A stretch of DNA of 64,000 nt from DASSFG01 sp035547915 (GCA_035547915.1 DASZTS010000094.1:62001-126000), one strand, 5' to 3'; shown: positions 52,149-61,024, counted from the stretch's first letter. The notes: a model not told the origin generated them from the letters alone. Translations and numbers: made by a program.

Positions 52149-54407
52149 ATGTCAAGAAGTCGAGCTGTCGGAATCGACCTGGGAACGACCTACTCGGCCG
52201 CCTCTTGGCTGCAAGACTCGGGCAAGTCGGGCATGATTCCCAACAGCGAGGGCGATATCCTCACGCCCAGCGTCGTGCTGTTCGAAGACAAGGAAGTGAT
52301 CGTCGGCAAGGAGGCCAAAAAGAGCGGCCCGCTCAAGCCGACGCGCTTCGCCGAATGTGTCAAGCGCGACATGGGCAGCCTGGTCTATTCGCAGCCGATC
52401 TGCGGCGAATACATGCCGCCCGAGGTCATCCAGGCCTGGGTGCTGAAGAAACTCAAGGCCGACATCGTGCGGTCGTTGGGCCCCGACTTCCGCGTTGTCA
52501 TCACCGTTCCGGCCTTCTTCGACGAACCGCGGCGCAAGGCCACGGCCGACGCCGGCGCCATGGCGGCCCTGCCGGTGCTCGACGTCGTCAACGAGCCGAC
52601 CGCGGCGGCGCTGGCCTTCGGTGAGGAACTGGGCTATCTCACGACGACCGGCGACCTGCGCGAACCGCTCAAGGTGCTGGTCTATGACCTGGGCGGAGGC
52701 ACCTTCGACGTCACTATGCTCGATATGCGGCCCGGCGACCTCCGCACCATCGCCACCGACGGCGACGTGCGTCTGGGCGGCCGCGACTGGGACATGCGTC
52801 TGGCCGACCATGCCGCCACGGCATTTATCGACGAACATCGGGAAGACCCGCGGACGAATCCCGCCAGCTTGCAGCGATTGATGGCCGAGGTCGAAGAGGC
52901 CAAGCGCACGCTCAGCGCCCGACAAAACGCAACGATCCGCGTCGATCACGCCGGCAGCTCGACCACGGTCAAGGTCTCGCGCGAGTTGTTCGAGCAGCTC
53001 ACCGCCGACCTGCTCGAGCGCACCTCATATACAACGCGGCAGGTGTTGAGCATCGCCGGTGTCACGTGGCAAGACATCGACCGCGTGCTGCTGGTAGGCG
53101 GCGCCACGCGCATGCCGATGGTGGGCCGCATGCTCGAACAGCTCTCGGGCAAGAAGCCCGATCAACGGGTCCACCCCGACGAAGCCGTGGCCCGCGGCGC
53201 GGCGGTGTACGCAGGCTATCTGCTGGCCAACCAACCCGACAGCCAAAAGCCCCCAGCGTTCAGCGTCACGAATGTGAACTCGCACAGCCTGGGCATTGAG
53301 GGAATCGATCCCAGCACGCTGCGCAAACGGAACGTGATCGTCATCCCTCGGAATAGCCCACTTCCCGCGAAGGTCAAGGAACGGTTCGTCACCAAGGCGG
53401 AGAATCAGCGGTCGGTGATGGTTCAGGTGCTCGAAGGAGAAAGTTCGACTCCCAGTGAGTGTACGGCGATCGGCCGCACCTCGCTGCGAGACCTGCCGCC
53501 GGGTTTGCCGGCCGGCTGGCCGGTCGAAATCACCTATCAGTACGAGACTAACGGCCGACTGCACGTCACCGCGGTCGTGCCCGGCACGAAGAGCGAAGTC
53601 AAATTGGAACTCGAACGCGAAGGAGCCCTCTCCAATGAACGGCTGGCTCGCTGGAAGCAAGTGGTGAGCACCGATGGCGGCTTGGACCTGTTCAGTGAGA
53701 TCATTTCGGACGAGTTGCACTTGCCGAAGCCGAGTGATTTCTCGCCGGTCGCCGACGCCGCTGAACACGTCGTGAGCCCGAGTACGGCCGTACCGCTGCC
53801 GAGCCCGGTTCCGGTGCCTACGCCCATCACTATGCCGGCAACCGCTCCGGTACCAGCGCAGCCGTCGGCGGCGACCGTAACGGCCCCGATTACGACCTCG
53901 TTTGCGGTCGACTTGCCAGACAAGCAGGCCCCGCGTCATGCATCACCGCTGGCCACGCCCGTCCCCGCCGCGGCGGTTGCGCCGCGACCCGTGCCGTTGC
54001 ACCCGACGCCGGCGACCGAGGCACCGGCCAAGCCGGCTCCTTGGTCGCGGCCCGTCGCACCGCGATCGGTGGCACAAGCGGCGGCGAGTGCGCCGGCCAT
54101 TCCGCAACCTCTAGCAGTGCCACAGCCACTGGCGATTACACAGCCACTCGCCGTTCCTCGACCGCTCGCTGTGCCACAACCGACGGTCGCTCCGGCACCG
54201 GCAACGACACCGACGACGATTCGCAAGAGCGGCTCTGGCAACCTGACGACGGTAACCGGGTTCATACTGTCCGCGTTCATCGGGCTCGCGCTCGGTTACT
54301 ATGTTTTGTGCTTCCTCAATCCGAAAGGAAACTTCTTGAGCCTGCCGCCGAGCTGGTTTCCCTGGTCGGTCGACGCCCCGACGTCGTCTGAGGCGGAGAA
54401 GGAATGA
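52149..54407 (+). CDS. Membrane-anchored Hsp70-like protein with proline-rich linker
   Basis: A 752-residue protein. Nucleotide-binding domain, residues 1-375: GIDLGTTYSA (phosphate 1), NEPTAAALAFG (connect 1), VYDLGGGTFDVT (phosphate 2), VGGATRMPMV (adenosine). The beta substrate-binding part follows (about 380-530: VNSHSLGIEGIDP, NVIVIPRNSPLP). Instead of the alpha-helical lid there is a Pro/Ala/Val-rich linker (about 545-695) with PQPLAV-type repeats, then one hydrophobic helix (701-723), then a short tail. The expected topology is a cytosolic chaperone tethered to the inner membrane. There is no EEVD-like end and no DnaJ or GrpE gene nearby. A second Hsp70-like gene follows after 97 bp. 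Confidence 0.88.
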   Translation: MSRSRAVGIDLGTTYSAASWLQDSGKSGMIPNSEGDILTPSVVLFEDKEVIVGKEAKKSGPLKPTRFAECVKRDMGSLVYSQPICGEYMPPEVIQAWVLKKLKADIVRSLGPDFRVVITVPAFFDEPRRKATADAGAMAALPVLDVVNEPTAAALAFGEELGYLTTTGDLREPLKVLVYDLGGGTFDVTMLDMRPGDLRTIATDGDVRLGGRDWDMRLADHAATAFIDEHREDPRTNPASLQRLMAEVEEAKRTLSARQNATIRVDHAGSSTTVKVSRELFEQLTADLLERTSYTTRQVLSIAGVTWQDIDRVLLVGGATRMPMVGRMLEQLSGKKPDQRVHPDEAVARGAAVYAGYLLANQPDSQKPPAFSVTNVNSHSLGIEGIDPSTLRKRNVIVIPRNSPLPAKVKERFVTKAENQRSVMVQVLEGESSTPSECTAIGRTSLRDLPPGLPAGWPVEITYQYETNGRLHVTAVVPGTKSEVKLELEREGALSNERLARWKQVVSTDGGLDLFSEIISDELHLPKPSDFSPVADAAEHVVSPSTAVPLPSPVPVPTPITMPATAPVPAQPSAATVTAPITTSFAVDLPDKQAPRHASPLATPVPAAAVAPRPVPLHPTPATEAPAKPAPWSRPVAPRSVAQAAASAPAIPQPLAVPQPLAITQPLAVPRPLAVPQPTVAPAPATTPTTIRKSGSGNLTTVTGFILSAFIGLALGYYVLCFLNPKGNFLSLPPSWFPWSVDAPTSSEAEKE
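54104..54190 (+). repeat. Repeat coding for PxPLA(V/I) units in the Hsp70 linker
   Basis: About five in-frame 15-18-base units encode PQPLAV, PQPLAI, TQPLAV, PRPLAV and PQPTVA. Codon choice varies slightly between units. They lie in the proline-rich linker just before the membrane helix. Confidence 0.7.
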
Positions 54408-54504
54408 CGCGGTCCATAACGATTCAACCGCGACATCACCGGGTTACATGCACGGCGGCATATCCGGCGCCGGAGCACGCTGGCACACGATCCACGAAGA
54501 ATAA

Positions 54505-56052
54505 ATGAGTTCACCGCTGGCACCGGCCGTTGGCATCGATCTGGGTACGACGTTTTCGGCCGTAGCGCGGCTCGATGACGCGGGACGTCCGATCACGGTG
54601 CCGAACGCCGAAGGCGACCTGACCACGCCGAGCGTCGTGCTCTTCGACGGCGACGACGTGGTCGTAGGTAAGGAAGCGGTCAAGGCGATGTCCACCGAAG
54701 CCGAGCGTGTGGCCGACTGCGCCAAGCGCGACATGGGCTCGCGCGAATACCGCCGCACCGTCGACAACCGTGTCTTTGCGCCCGAGGTGCTGCAAGCCTA
54801 CGTCCTCAAGAAGCTACGCGATGACGCAGCGCGGCAGGTAGGCCCGTTCGAGAAAGTCGTCGTCACCGTGCCCGCCTACTTCGACGAGGTGCGGCGCAAG
54901 GGGACGCAAGACGCCGGTTATATGGCCGGGCTGGACGTACTGGATATCATCAACGAGCCGACGGCCGCCGCCGTGGCCTTCGGTTTCCAACAAGGTTTTC
55001 TAAATACCAAGGGCGAGGCCCACGCTCCGCAAAAGGTGCTGGTCTACGACCTGGGTGGCGGCACGTTCGATGTGACGTTGATGGAGATCAACGGGACGGA
55101 GTTCCGGGCATTGGCCACCGACGGCGACGTGCAGCTCGGCGGCCGCGACTGGGACCAGCGATTGGTCGATTTCGTGGCCGAGGAGTTTTTGAAGGCGCAT
55201 GGCCACGACCCGCGCTTCGATCCGCGGACGGATCCGAGCACGGCAGGTGGCCTATGGCGCGAATGCGAAGATGCCAAGCGGGCCCTATCGGCCCGCAAGA
55301 AGGCCTCGATAACGTGCCATTTTCGGGGAGAATCGCTGCGGGTCGAAGTGGCCCGCGAGCAATTCCAAGAGTTGACCCGCGACCTGCTCGATCGCACGCA
55401 GTTCACCGTGCGGCAGGTGTTGCGGGCGGCCGATCTCGATTGGGGGGCCGTCGATCGCCTGCTGCTGGTGGGCGGTTCGTCACGCATGCCGATGGTCGTC
55501 GATATGCTGCGACAGCTCTCGGGGAAAGAGCCCGACACCTCGGTCTCGCCCGACGAAGCGGTCGCCCACGGCGCGGCGCTGCACGCCGGGCTGCTGTTGG
55601 CCAAGAGCCAGGGGCAGCCGGCCGCCTTCAAGATCCGCAACGTCAACTCCCACAGCCTGGGCGTCGTCGGCACCGACCCCGCCACCAAGCGTAAGCGCAC
55701 GGCCGTGCTCATCCCTCGCAATACGAAGCTGCCGGTCAAGGCGCATCGTGTCTTCAAGACGTCGAAGGACAACCAGGAATCGATCCTCGTGCAGATCGTC
55801 GAGGGCGAGAGTCCATCGCCCGATGCCTGCACGCCCTTGGGCACATGCGTGATCCGAGACGTTCCGCCGGGCTTGCCGGCGCGCTCGCCGATCGACGTCG
55901 AATTTCGTTACGCGGCCGACGGCCGGCTGACCGTGCAGGTGGCGGTCGCCGGCAGCGATCGCAAGGCGCAACAAGAGATCAAGCGCGACAACAGCCTCGG
56001 CCGCGAGCAGCTCGACGATTGGCGAACGAAGATCGTCGGTGCCGGTGGCTAG
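54505..56052 (+). CDS. Short Hsp70-like protein without lid
   Basis: A 515-residue paralogue of the preceding gene product, ending right after the beta substrate-binding domain. Motifs: GIDLGTTFSAVARL, NEPTAAAVAFGF, VYDLGGGTFDVTLM, VGGSSRMPMV, and VNSHSLGVVGTDP with VLIPRNTKLPV. It lacks the helical lid, linker and membrane helix. DnaK is normally about 640 residues with a lid, so this is not the housekeeping DnaK. The pair is probably the product of tandem duplication, followed by gain or loss of the tail. The proteins could work as a soluble/membrane pair. It is convergent with an oxidoreductase gene 33 bp away. Confidence 0.85.
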   Translation: MSSPLAPAVGIDLGTTFSAVARLDDAGRPITVPNAEGDLTTPSVVLFDGDDVVVGKEAVKAMSTEAERVADCAKRDMGSREYRRTVDNRVFAPEVLQAYVLKKLRDDAARQVGPFEKVVVTVPAYFDEVRRKGTQDAGYMAGLDVLDIINEPTAAAVAFGFQQGFLNTKGEAHAPQKVLVYDLGGGTFDVTLMEINGTEFRALATDGDVQLGGRDWDQRLVDFVAEEFLKAHGHDPRFDPRTDPSTAGGLWRECEDAKRALSARKKASITCHFRGESLRVEVAREQFQELTRDLLDRTQFTVRQVLRAADLDWGAVDRLLLVGGSSRMPMVVDMLRQLSGKEPDTSVSPDEAVAHGAALHAGLLLAKSQGQPAAFKIRNVNSHSLGVVGTDPATKRKRTAVLIPRNTKLPVKAHRVFKTSKDNQESILVQIVEGESPSPDACTPLGTCVIRDVPPGLPARSPIDVEFRYAADGRLTVQVAVAGSDRKAQQEIKRDNSLGREQLDDWRTKIVGAGG

Positions 56053-56085
56053 GGCGGGCGCTTCGGGAGAACCACCGGTACCGCG

Positions 56086-57282
56086 TCAACGTCTGGCGCG
56101 GGCATGCTTCAGCGGCAGCCAGGCGCCGTTCTCGGCGCTGCTGGCGACGCACTGCTGGATGAAATACATCCCCTCCACGCCGTCATTCACGTTGGGATAG
56201 ACCGTGTTCACCGCCTCGAACGGTTTTCCCGTGGCACGCAGCACCATGCTGTCGTAAGCATTGCGGTAGACGTTGCCGAACGCTTCGAAGAAGGCTTCCG
56301 GATGGCCGCCCGGCAAGCGGCAGGCGGCAACAGCCGTGCCCGTCATGTAACCGGCCCCCGGGTTGCGCGTGTAGAGGGCGAGCGGTTCACCGTTGCGTCG
56401 CACGAGGAGCTTGTTCGGTTCTTCCTGGTGCCACTCCAGCGCGCCTTTCGTGCCATCTACTTCGATGAACAAGTCGTTCTCGCGCCCGTGGCTGATCTGC
56501 GACGCGGTGACCGTGCCCAGCGCCCCGTTCTCGAAACGAATCACGGCGTGGCCGTAGTCGTCGAGCTTGCGTCCCTCGGCGAATATCTTCAACGTGCAAC
56601 TCACCGTATCGGGAAGCAGACCGGTGATATAGCGGGCCAGGTTATAGGCATGCGTGCCGATATCGCCGAACGCACCGGCGGCGCCGCTCTTCGACGGGTC
56701 GGTACGCCACGCGGCCTGTTTCTGAGAGTCGGATTCGAGCCGCGTGCGCAGCCAGCCTTGGATGTAGTTGGAACGAACGGCGTTGATTTCGCCCAAGTCG
56801 CCCGAAAGCACCATCTCACGAGCCTGCCGCACGAGGGGATAGCCGGTGTAGTTGTGCGAGACGGCGAACACCACTCCCGTGCGATCGACGGCCGCGGCCA
56901 AGTCTTCGGCCTGCTTGAGGTCGAAGGTCATCGGTTTGTCGCAGATCACGTTAAAGCCCGCCTCGACCGCGGCCTTGGCGATTTCGTAGTGCGTGTAATT
57001 GGGGGTGGCCACCGACACGAAGTCGATGCGGCGGTCGGCCGGCAGCTTCTTCTCCGACTCGATCAGCTCCTTGAACGAGGTGTAGGCCCGATCTGGCGGA
57101 ATGTCATAGTCGGGAGCCGAGGCCTTGGCCCGCGCGGCATCGCTCGACAGCGCCCCCGCAACCAGGGCCGCACGGTTATCGAGCACGGCGGCCGTCGCAT
57201 GGACTCGACCGATGAACGCCCCTTGGCCACCGCCCACGAGCGCCATGCGAAGTTTGCGGTTCAGTTCCCCGTTGGTAGGCAT
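56086..57282 (-). CDS. Gfo/Idh/MocA family oxidoreductase
   Basis: ATG 57282 is chosen (AGGAG 11 bases upstream), giving 398 residues with a cytosolic start MPTNGELNRKLRMALVGGG; the ORF open to 57411 adds no leader. Family marks are VGGGQGAFIGRVHA, CDKPMTFDL, a GDIGTHAYNLARYITG block with the His in the catalytic area, and LEWHQEEPN later. It is the longer form of the family, as found in scyllo-inositol or glucose-fructose oxidoreductase-like proteins. It is 92 bp downstream of the dihydrouridine synthase gene and may share its transcript. The substrate is unknown. Confidence 0.9.
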   Translation of the reverse strand: MPTNGELNRKLRMALVGGGQGAFIGRVHATAAVLDNRAALVAGALSSDAARAKASAPDYDIPPDRAYTSFKELIESEKKLPADRRIDFVSVATPNYTHYEIAKAAVEAGFNVICDKPMTFDLKQAEDLAAAVDRTGVVFAVSHNYTGYPLVRQAREMVLSGDLGEINAVRSNYIQGWLRTRLESDSQKQAAWRTDPSKSGAAGAFGDIGTHAYNLARYITGLLPDTVSCTLKIFAEGRKLDDYGHAVIRFENGALGTVTASQISHGRENDLFIEVDGTKGALEWHQEEPNKLLVRRNGEPLALYTRNPGAGYMTGTAVAACRLPGGHPEAFFEAFGNVYRNAYDSMVLRATGKPFEAVNTVYPNVNDGVEGMYFIQQCVASSAENGAWLPLKHARARR

Positions 57283-57374
57283 CGCCAAAAGCTCCTGAAA
57301 TGCGGCTGGTGAAGCCAGCAGCATAAGAGACGAGCATCGACGGAGCAAGCGGCCGGCGCATACGCAAATCTCGC

Positions 57375-58442
57375 TCAGGCAGCTTCGGCACAATCGGCCG
57401 TTTCTTCGCACACGGCTTCGGCATCGGGGTGGCGACCGGGCAGATCGTCGGCATACCAGCGCTCGAGCACGGTCAGCCAGTCAGCCGGCTCGTGGACCGA
57501 GATGAACGCGTCGCGCACTTCGCGCGGCTGCGGGTGCAGCCGCGCATATTTGATGCCGAATTTGCGCATCTGGCGTCCGGCCACCTGCGGACCGTAAATC
57601 TCCATCGACAGGCGGTAATGTTCGCGGATGACCTCGCGCTGCTCGTGCAGCCCCGGCGGGGCCGGCAGCGGGAGTCCTGCCGCCAGCGCTTGCACTTGGC
57701 CGAAGATCCAAGGATTACCGATCGCGCCGCGGGCCACGGTCACGCCGTCTACTTTCGTTTCGGCGATCATCCGCAAGCAATCGTGCGGCGTGAACAGATC
57801 ACCGCTGCCGAGCACGGTGCGCGCTCCCGCGTGGCGCTTCACCTCGGTCAGAAAATCCCACCGACTGGGGCCGACGTAGCGCTGTTCGACCGTGCGGCCG
57901 TGCACGGTGATCGCGGCCACGCCCCGCTCAAAGGCACCGTCGAAGATCGTGAAAAAATGGTCGCGGCTGGCCGCGCTGTCGTCGAGGCCGCGGCGCATCT
58001 TGACGGTCACAGGCTTTTCGCTGGGTACGGCGTCTCGTACGCGCGACACGATCTCCAGCGCCGTGGCCGGCTGGCTCAACAAAAACCCGCCTCGGCAGCG
58101 GCCCAGCACTTTTTTCACCGGGCAGCCGAAATTGATATCGATCACGTCGAAGCCGGCCGCCGCCAGTTCCGCCGCGGCGGGACCGAACTGAGTCGGGTCG
58201 CTCCCCATGAGCTGTCCGCCGACGGGATGCTCCTCTTCGGCCAAGCAAGCCCATTTGCGCCGGGCCTTCTTCCCACCCTCCAAGACGAGGCGGTCGAGCA
58301 TCACTTCACACAAAGCATACGAGGCCCCGAGTCGGCGAGCGATGACTCGCATCGCCATGTCGCTGTAGCCCGACAGGGCAGCTTGCACGGCCGGAAAGCC
58401 GATGGCCAGATTGCCGATTTTCAGCGGGCGGACCTCATTCAT
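57375..58442 (-). CDS. dus: tRNA-dihydrouridine synthase (Dus family)
   Basis: ATG 58442 (MNEVRPLKIGNL) gives 355 residues. The TIM-barrel flavoenzyme motifs are visible: GFPAVQAALSGYSDMAMR replaces the usual LAPMAGVTD start, then INFGCPVKKVLGRCRGGFLL with the catalytic Cys, VTVKMRRG, ITVHGRT and RGAIGNPWIF. Dus enzymes reduce specific uridines of tRNA using FMN and NADPH. The substitution of the first motif (QAALSGYSD) is a variant form found in some lineages. It is not clear which Dus subfamily this is. A dispersed repeat lies between it and the lipoprotein gene upstream. Confidence 0.88.
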   Translation of the reverse strand: MNEVRPLKIGNLAIGFPAVQAALSGYSDMAMRVIARRLGASYALCEVMLDRLVLEGGKKARRKWACLAEEEHPVGGQLMGSDPTQFGPAAAELAAAGFDVIDINFGCPVKKVLGRCRGGFLLSQPATALEIVSRVRDAVPSEKPVTVKMRRGLDDSAASRDHFFTIFDGAFERGVAAITVHGRTVEQRYVGPSRWDFLTEVKRHAGARTVLGSGDLFTPHDCLRMIAETKVDGVTVARGAIGNPWIFGQVQALAAGLPLPAPPGLHEQREVIREHYRLSMEIYGPQVAGRQMRKFGIKYARLHPQPREVRDAFISVHEPADWLTVLERWYADDLPGRHPDAEAVCEETADCAEAA

Positions 58443-58512
58443 GCATTCGATTCTGCCCCGCACGACGGACCGCCGTCAAGTTCGCTCGGATCCACCACAG
58501 GCCCGCGGTTTG

Positions 58513-58560
58513 TTAGAGCCTATCCGGGCAACGTCAAAGGAGGCGGGACGCCTCCTCTAC
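58513..58560. repeat. Dispersed repeat with GAGCCTATCCG end, first copy
   Basis: TTAGAGCCTATCCG at 58513-58526 is followed by a perfect hairpin AGGAGGCG-GGA-CGCCTCCT (58538-58556). The same GAGCCTATCCG end and a GGGAGGCGTCCCGCC core occur at 59089-59157. The two copies flank the transthyretin-like lipoprotein gene. Confidence 0.6.
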
Positions 58561-58569
58561 ATTTCTACA

Positions 58570-59007
58570 TTACCGGCTTGTTAAAGCGAAGTCGAATGTG
58601 CCACCGGTCGGAGCAACCGTGGCCGTGAGGGTTGTCGCGTCGTAGCGCGAGTATTTTGGCGGAAGCTGCTCGACCGCTCCCGCGTCGGCTGGAGTTTCGT
58701 CCGGCCCGAGGGGTGAGCCGTCGCGCTTAGCCAAGCGGCTTACCGTGACCTTGCAAGCCCCGTTCAAGTTCGCCTCGCGACCGGACAAACCTTGCAACTC
58801 ATAGGTTCCGTCGTCCTTGGTCCGTCCCGCAAACGTGTCGGGAAGGGCACCGACGATGAACGTCACGTCGGCACCAGCCAGCGGTTGCCCGTCGAGTGTG
58901 ATCGTGCCCTTGATGGGCATGGTCTGCAACTTGGGCGGCCCTGCCGTCGCTCTTCCGCAACCGCACGTGGCCATGCACGCAAACATCGCCAACGCTAAAC
59001 GTCTCAT
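58570..59007 (-). CDS. Transthyretin-like lipoprotein (carboxypeptidase regulatory-like)
   Basis: ATG 59007 is preferred over a GTG nine bases earlier because AGAGGA is then 11 bases upstream. The 145-residue product starts with a signal and a lipobox-like ATCGC, then a beta-sandwich: IKGTITLDGQPLAGADVTFI and DDGTYELQGLSGREANLNGACKVTVSR in parts, the pattern of planctomycete carboxypeptidase regulatory-like/transthyretin-like lipoproteins. These are usually encoded next to DUF1559 prepilins, as here (gene 173 bp upstream on the same strand). Function is unknown; a structural role at the envelope is inferred from family and context. Confidence 0.8.
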   Translation of the reverse strand: MRRLALAMFACMATCGCGRATAGPPKLQTMPIKGTITLDGQPLAGADVTFIVGALPDTFAGRTKDDGTYELQGLSGREANLNGACKVTVSRLAKRDGSPLGPDETPADAGAVEQLPPKYSRYDATTLTATVAPTGGTFDFALTSR

Positions 59008-59088
59008 ATCGCTCACATCCTCTCGTCAATAGACCGTGTACTAAGCATGTAGCCGTTGGTCGCGCTGCGTTTCACTCACAGCCGAGCC

Positions 59089-59157
59089 GAGAGCCTATCC
59101 GCGAACCGGCGGCCTCGGGAGGCGTCCCGCCCCGCTCCAGATATTCGGATAGGCTCC
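59089..59157. repeat. Dispersed repeat with inverted GAGCCTATCCG ends, second copy
   Basis: GAGCCTATCCG (59091-59101) and its exact inverse CGGATAGGCTC (59146-59156) bound a 44-base GC-rich core holding GGGAGGCGTCCCGCC. The element is complete here, while the 58513 copy has only one end. It sits 22 bp downstream of the DUF1559 gene. Confidence 0.7.
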
Positions 59158-59179
59158 AAGCATCCTCCGGCGCGGCGAA

Positions 59180-60217
59180 TCAGAAACCGGCGAACGTCGC
59201 ACCGTCGTCGATGTTGCACATCCAGGCCAGAGTGGTGAGATCCGTCGTCTCCGACACGAAATGCACCGAGCCGTCGGCGAAGGTCACATTACATCCACCC
59301 GGATGGAGGCTCCCCGCCATGCCCCACGAGGCGATCCGGCCGGGTTGGTAGGAATCGCTGTACGTCCAATAGGTCCAGCAGTTGATGGCTTGGCCTCCGC
59401 AGAGAGGTGTTGCCGATATCGGGTAGGTACTCAGGTTGTCATAGAGTGACACCCCGTACATCACCCAAGCGCGGTAACCCCAAGCGTTTCCATTGCCGTT
59501 GTAGACCATCAAGGGAGTTTCGATGAAAGCCGCCGTGCGGCTCGATCCATCCTTCACGCTGGCCAGCGAGCTATTGCTGTTTTGGCCGAACAACGCGCGA
59601 TATTTCTGATAGCCGTTGTTCGAGTACCACGTCTGCCAGGAATTGGGAACCGAGATCTCGTAGTCGGGCTTGGTGCTGAATTCGTAGGTGGTCTTGGCTC
59701 CCAGCAGGGGGCTGTTGGTCGAAATCGTATAGGCGGGCGAAGTGCTCATGGTTCTTAAACCGTCGTCGCTCGGGCACAAGAAGACCGGTAACTGCGTCGA
59801 CACGACGACATCGTTTCCATAGGTCACGGGACTCCCCGCGATCGGATACGTTATCGCACCGTAGTACGTGCAATCGCTGGCGGATGCGTTCTTGTTGAAC
59901 TTGTCGTAGAGCGGTTGTTGCTCGAGATAGGGCAACATCAACACGAATCCACTCGTGTTCATGATGTTGTTATAGGCGACATACGGTGCGGCTTCCTCGG
60001 CACCGTAATTCAATCCCGCCGGCGGAAACACGCGCAAGGCATCGTGATAGTTCTGCGCCGCCAAGCCGATCTGCTTCAAATAATTGCTGCACTGCGCCCG
60101 CCGCGCCGATTCGCGCGCTGACTGCACTGCGGGAAGCAAAAGGGCAATCAAGATACCAATGATGGCGACGACGACCAACAACTCGACAAGCGTGAAACCG
60201 CGTCGAACACGACACAT
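59180..60217 (-). CDS. DUF1559 prepilin-like protein
   Basis: A 345-residue protein. The N-terminus RRGFTLVELLVVVAIIGILIALLLPAV is a class III prepilin-type leader shown here as G/F cleavage with Glu5, followed by the hydrophobic helix used for assembly. The globular part has planctomycete DUF1559 marks: QIGLAAQNYHDA, FPPAG, SSRTAAFIET-like block and the closing H-x-G-G-x-N-V-x-F-A-D-G motif (HPGGCNVTFADG). The family is expanded in planctomycetes and is thought to form pseudopili or surface structures. A sigma-54-type promoter lies 86 bases upstream, a common arrangement for pilins. The lipoprotein gene downstream may be cotranscribed. Confidence 0.92.
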   Translation of the reverse strand: MCRVRRGFTLVELLVVVAIIGILIALLLPAVQSARESARRAQCSNYLKQIGLAAQNYHDALRVFPPAGLNYGAEEAAPYVAYNNIMNTSGFVLMLPYLEQQPLYDKFNKNASASDCTYYGAITYPIAGSPVTYGNDVVVSTQLPVFLCPSDDGLRTMSTSPAYTISTNSPLLGAKTTYEFSTKPDYEISVPNSWQTWYSNNGYQKYRALFGQNSNSSLASVKDGSSRTAAFIETPLMVYNGNGNAWGYRAWVMYGVSLYDNLSTYPISATPLCGGQAINCWTYWTYSDSYQPGRIASWGMAGSLHPGGCNVTFADGSVHFVSETTDLTTLAWMCNIDDGATFAGF

Positions 60218-60302
60218 GGCACAAACTCCTTACAGAACGAAATACGACGTCCCTGGCCGGCTGACCGAAATCACCGGCCACTGGCGACTCGATCCGCCAA
60301 TT

Positions 60303-60317
60303 GCGAAACGTGTGCCA
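60303..60317 (-). promoter_or_regulatory. Sigma-54-type promoter of the DUF1559 prepilin gene
   Basis: On the minus strand TGGCACACGTTTCGC matches TGGCAC-N5-TTGC with one mismatch and exact spacing. It is 86 bases before the ATG. Pilin genes are often sigma-54 dependent, which makes the match more plausible. The activator site is not identified. Confidence 0.5.
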
Positions 60318-60431
60318 TCAACCAAAAGAGGACAAATCAGGACTTTTTCCGCTATTTAAATGGCGATTCGAGGCAAGTCGTGCCTTGCGCGCAGGCAAGG
60401 CTCGCACACAAAATTCGCGTTGCCACCGTGA

Positions 60432-60540
60432 GCTAAGAGCGGCTGACAAAACCCGGAAGCCGGAGCGCAGGTGGGAAAAAAATCGGCCGTGAAACGCCGA
60501 TTTTCGGCAAGCCGGGGCGGTTTTGTCGGTTGCTCTAAGC
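60432..60540. repeat. Palindromic repeat element, intergenic copy
   Basis: A 109-bp imperfect palindrome. The left end GCTAAGAGCGGCTGACAAAA matches the inverse of the right end (TTTTGTCGGTTGCTCTAAGC on the plus strand) with few mismatches. The centre contains CGGCCGTGAAACGCCGATTT. It aligns over its full length with the copy at 62937-63047. Confidence 0.8.
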
Positions 60541-61024
60541 GTGTGTTGGTTCACCGTGAACTGGAATTTCGGCCGTTGAGCGTTAGCCAGCGTTGAAAGT
60601 CATCCTGCGAAGAGGGTTGTGGCATCATCCTGCCACGAAGGTTTGTCGATTTGATACCGATCCCGAAGCGGGATACAGAAGGGAGCGAGGCGATGGGCGA
60701 GCATCGCTCAGCTCCGGTTTCGATCCCTGGAGCGGCGCTCGGGTCGCGCCTCTGCGTTGCCCTATCCTCCGTCCAGGTCATCTGAGATCGTCGCGCCACG
60801 TGTGTCATCAGGCAACCTCTCGTTGGGGCTGTCGCGCACGTTGGCGCCGCGCACGCGCTTCTTCGAGTTTGCGATCGCGTTCCTCGAAGATGATCAACCG
60901 CGGCCTTAGTCGAGTTCGAGGCCGCTTCTCGGCGGTGGGACCGACCCGTACACCGAACGACGAACACAAGCGGTGCTTCCGTCCGCTGTGGTCTGGTGCC
61001 AGCACGGGCTGACGACGAATTCCG

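Larger units (their letters stand above)
60218..61024. other. 807-bp intergenic region with palindromic repeat and promoter
   Basis: It holds the sigma-54-type site at 60303-60317 and the palindromic repeat at 60432-60540. The rest (60541-61024) has overlapping short minus-strand ORFs (60551-60967, 60808-61038) with no leader, no good start signal and no recognised family. An inverted repeat GAATTCC/GGAATTC (61017-61036) spans the methyltransferase stop codon. Confidence 0.5.

Noticed and set aside
58538..58556. Perfect hairpin after the lipoprotein gene as a Rho-independent terminator
   Set aside because: No T-run follows on the minus strand (TTGACG), and the core recurs in the 59.1-kb repeat, so it is better read as part of that element.
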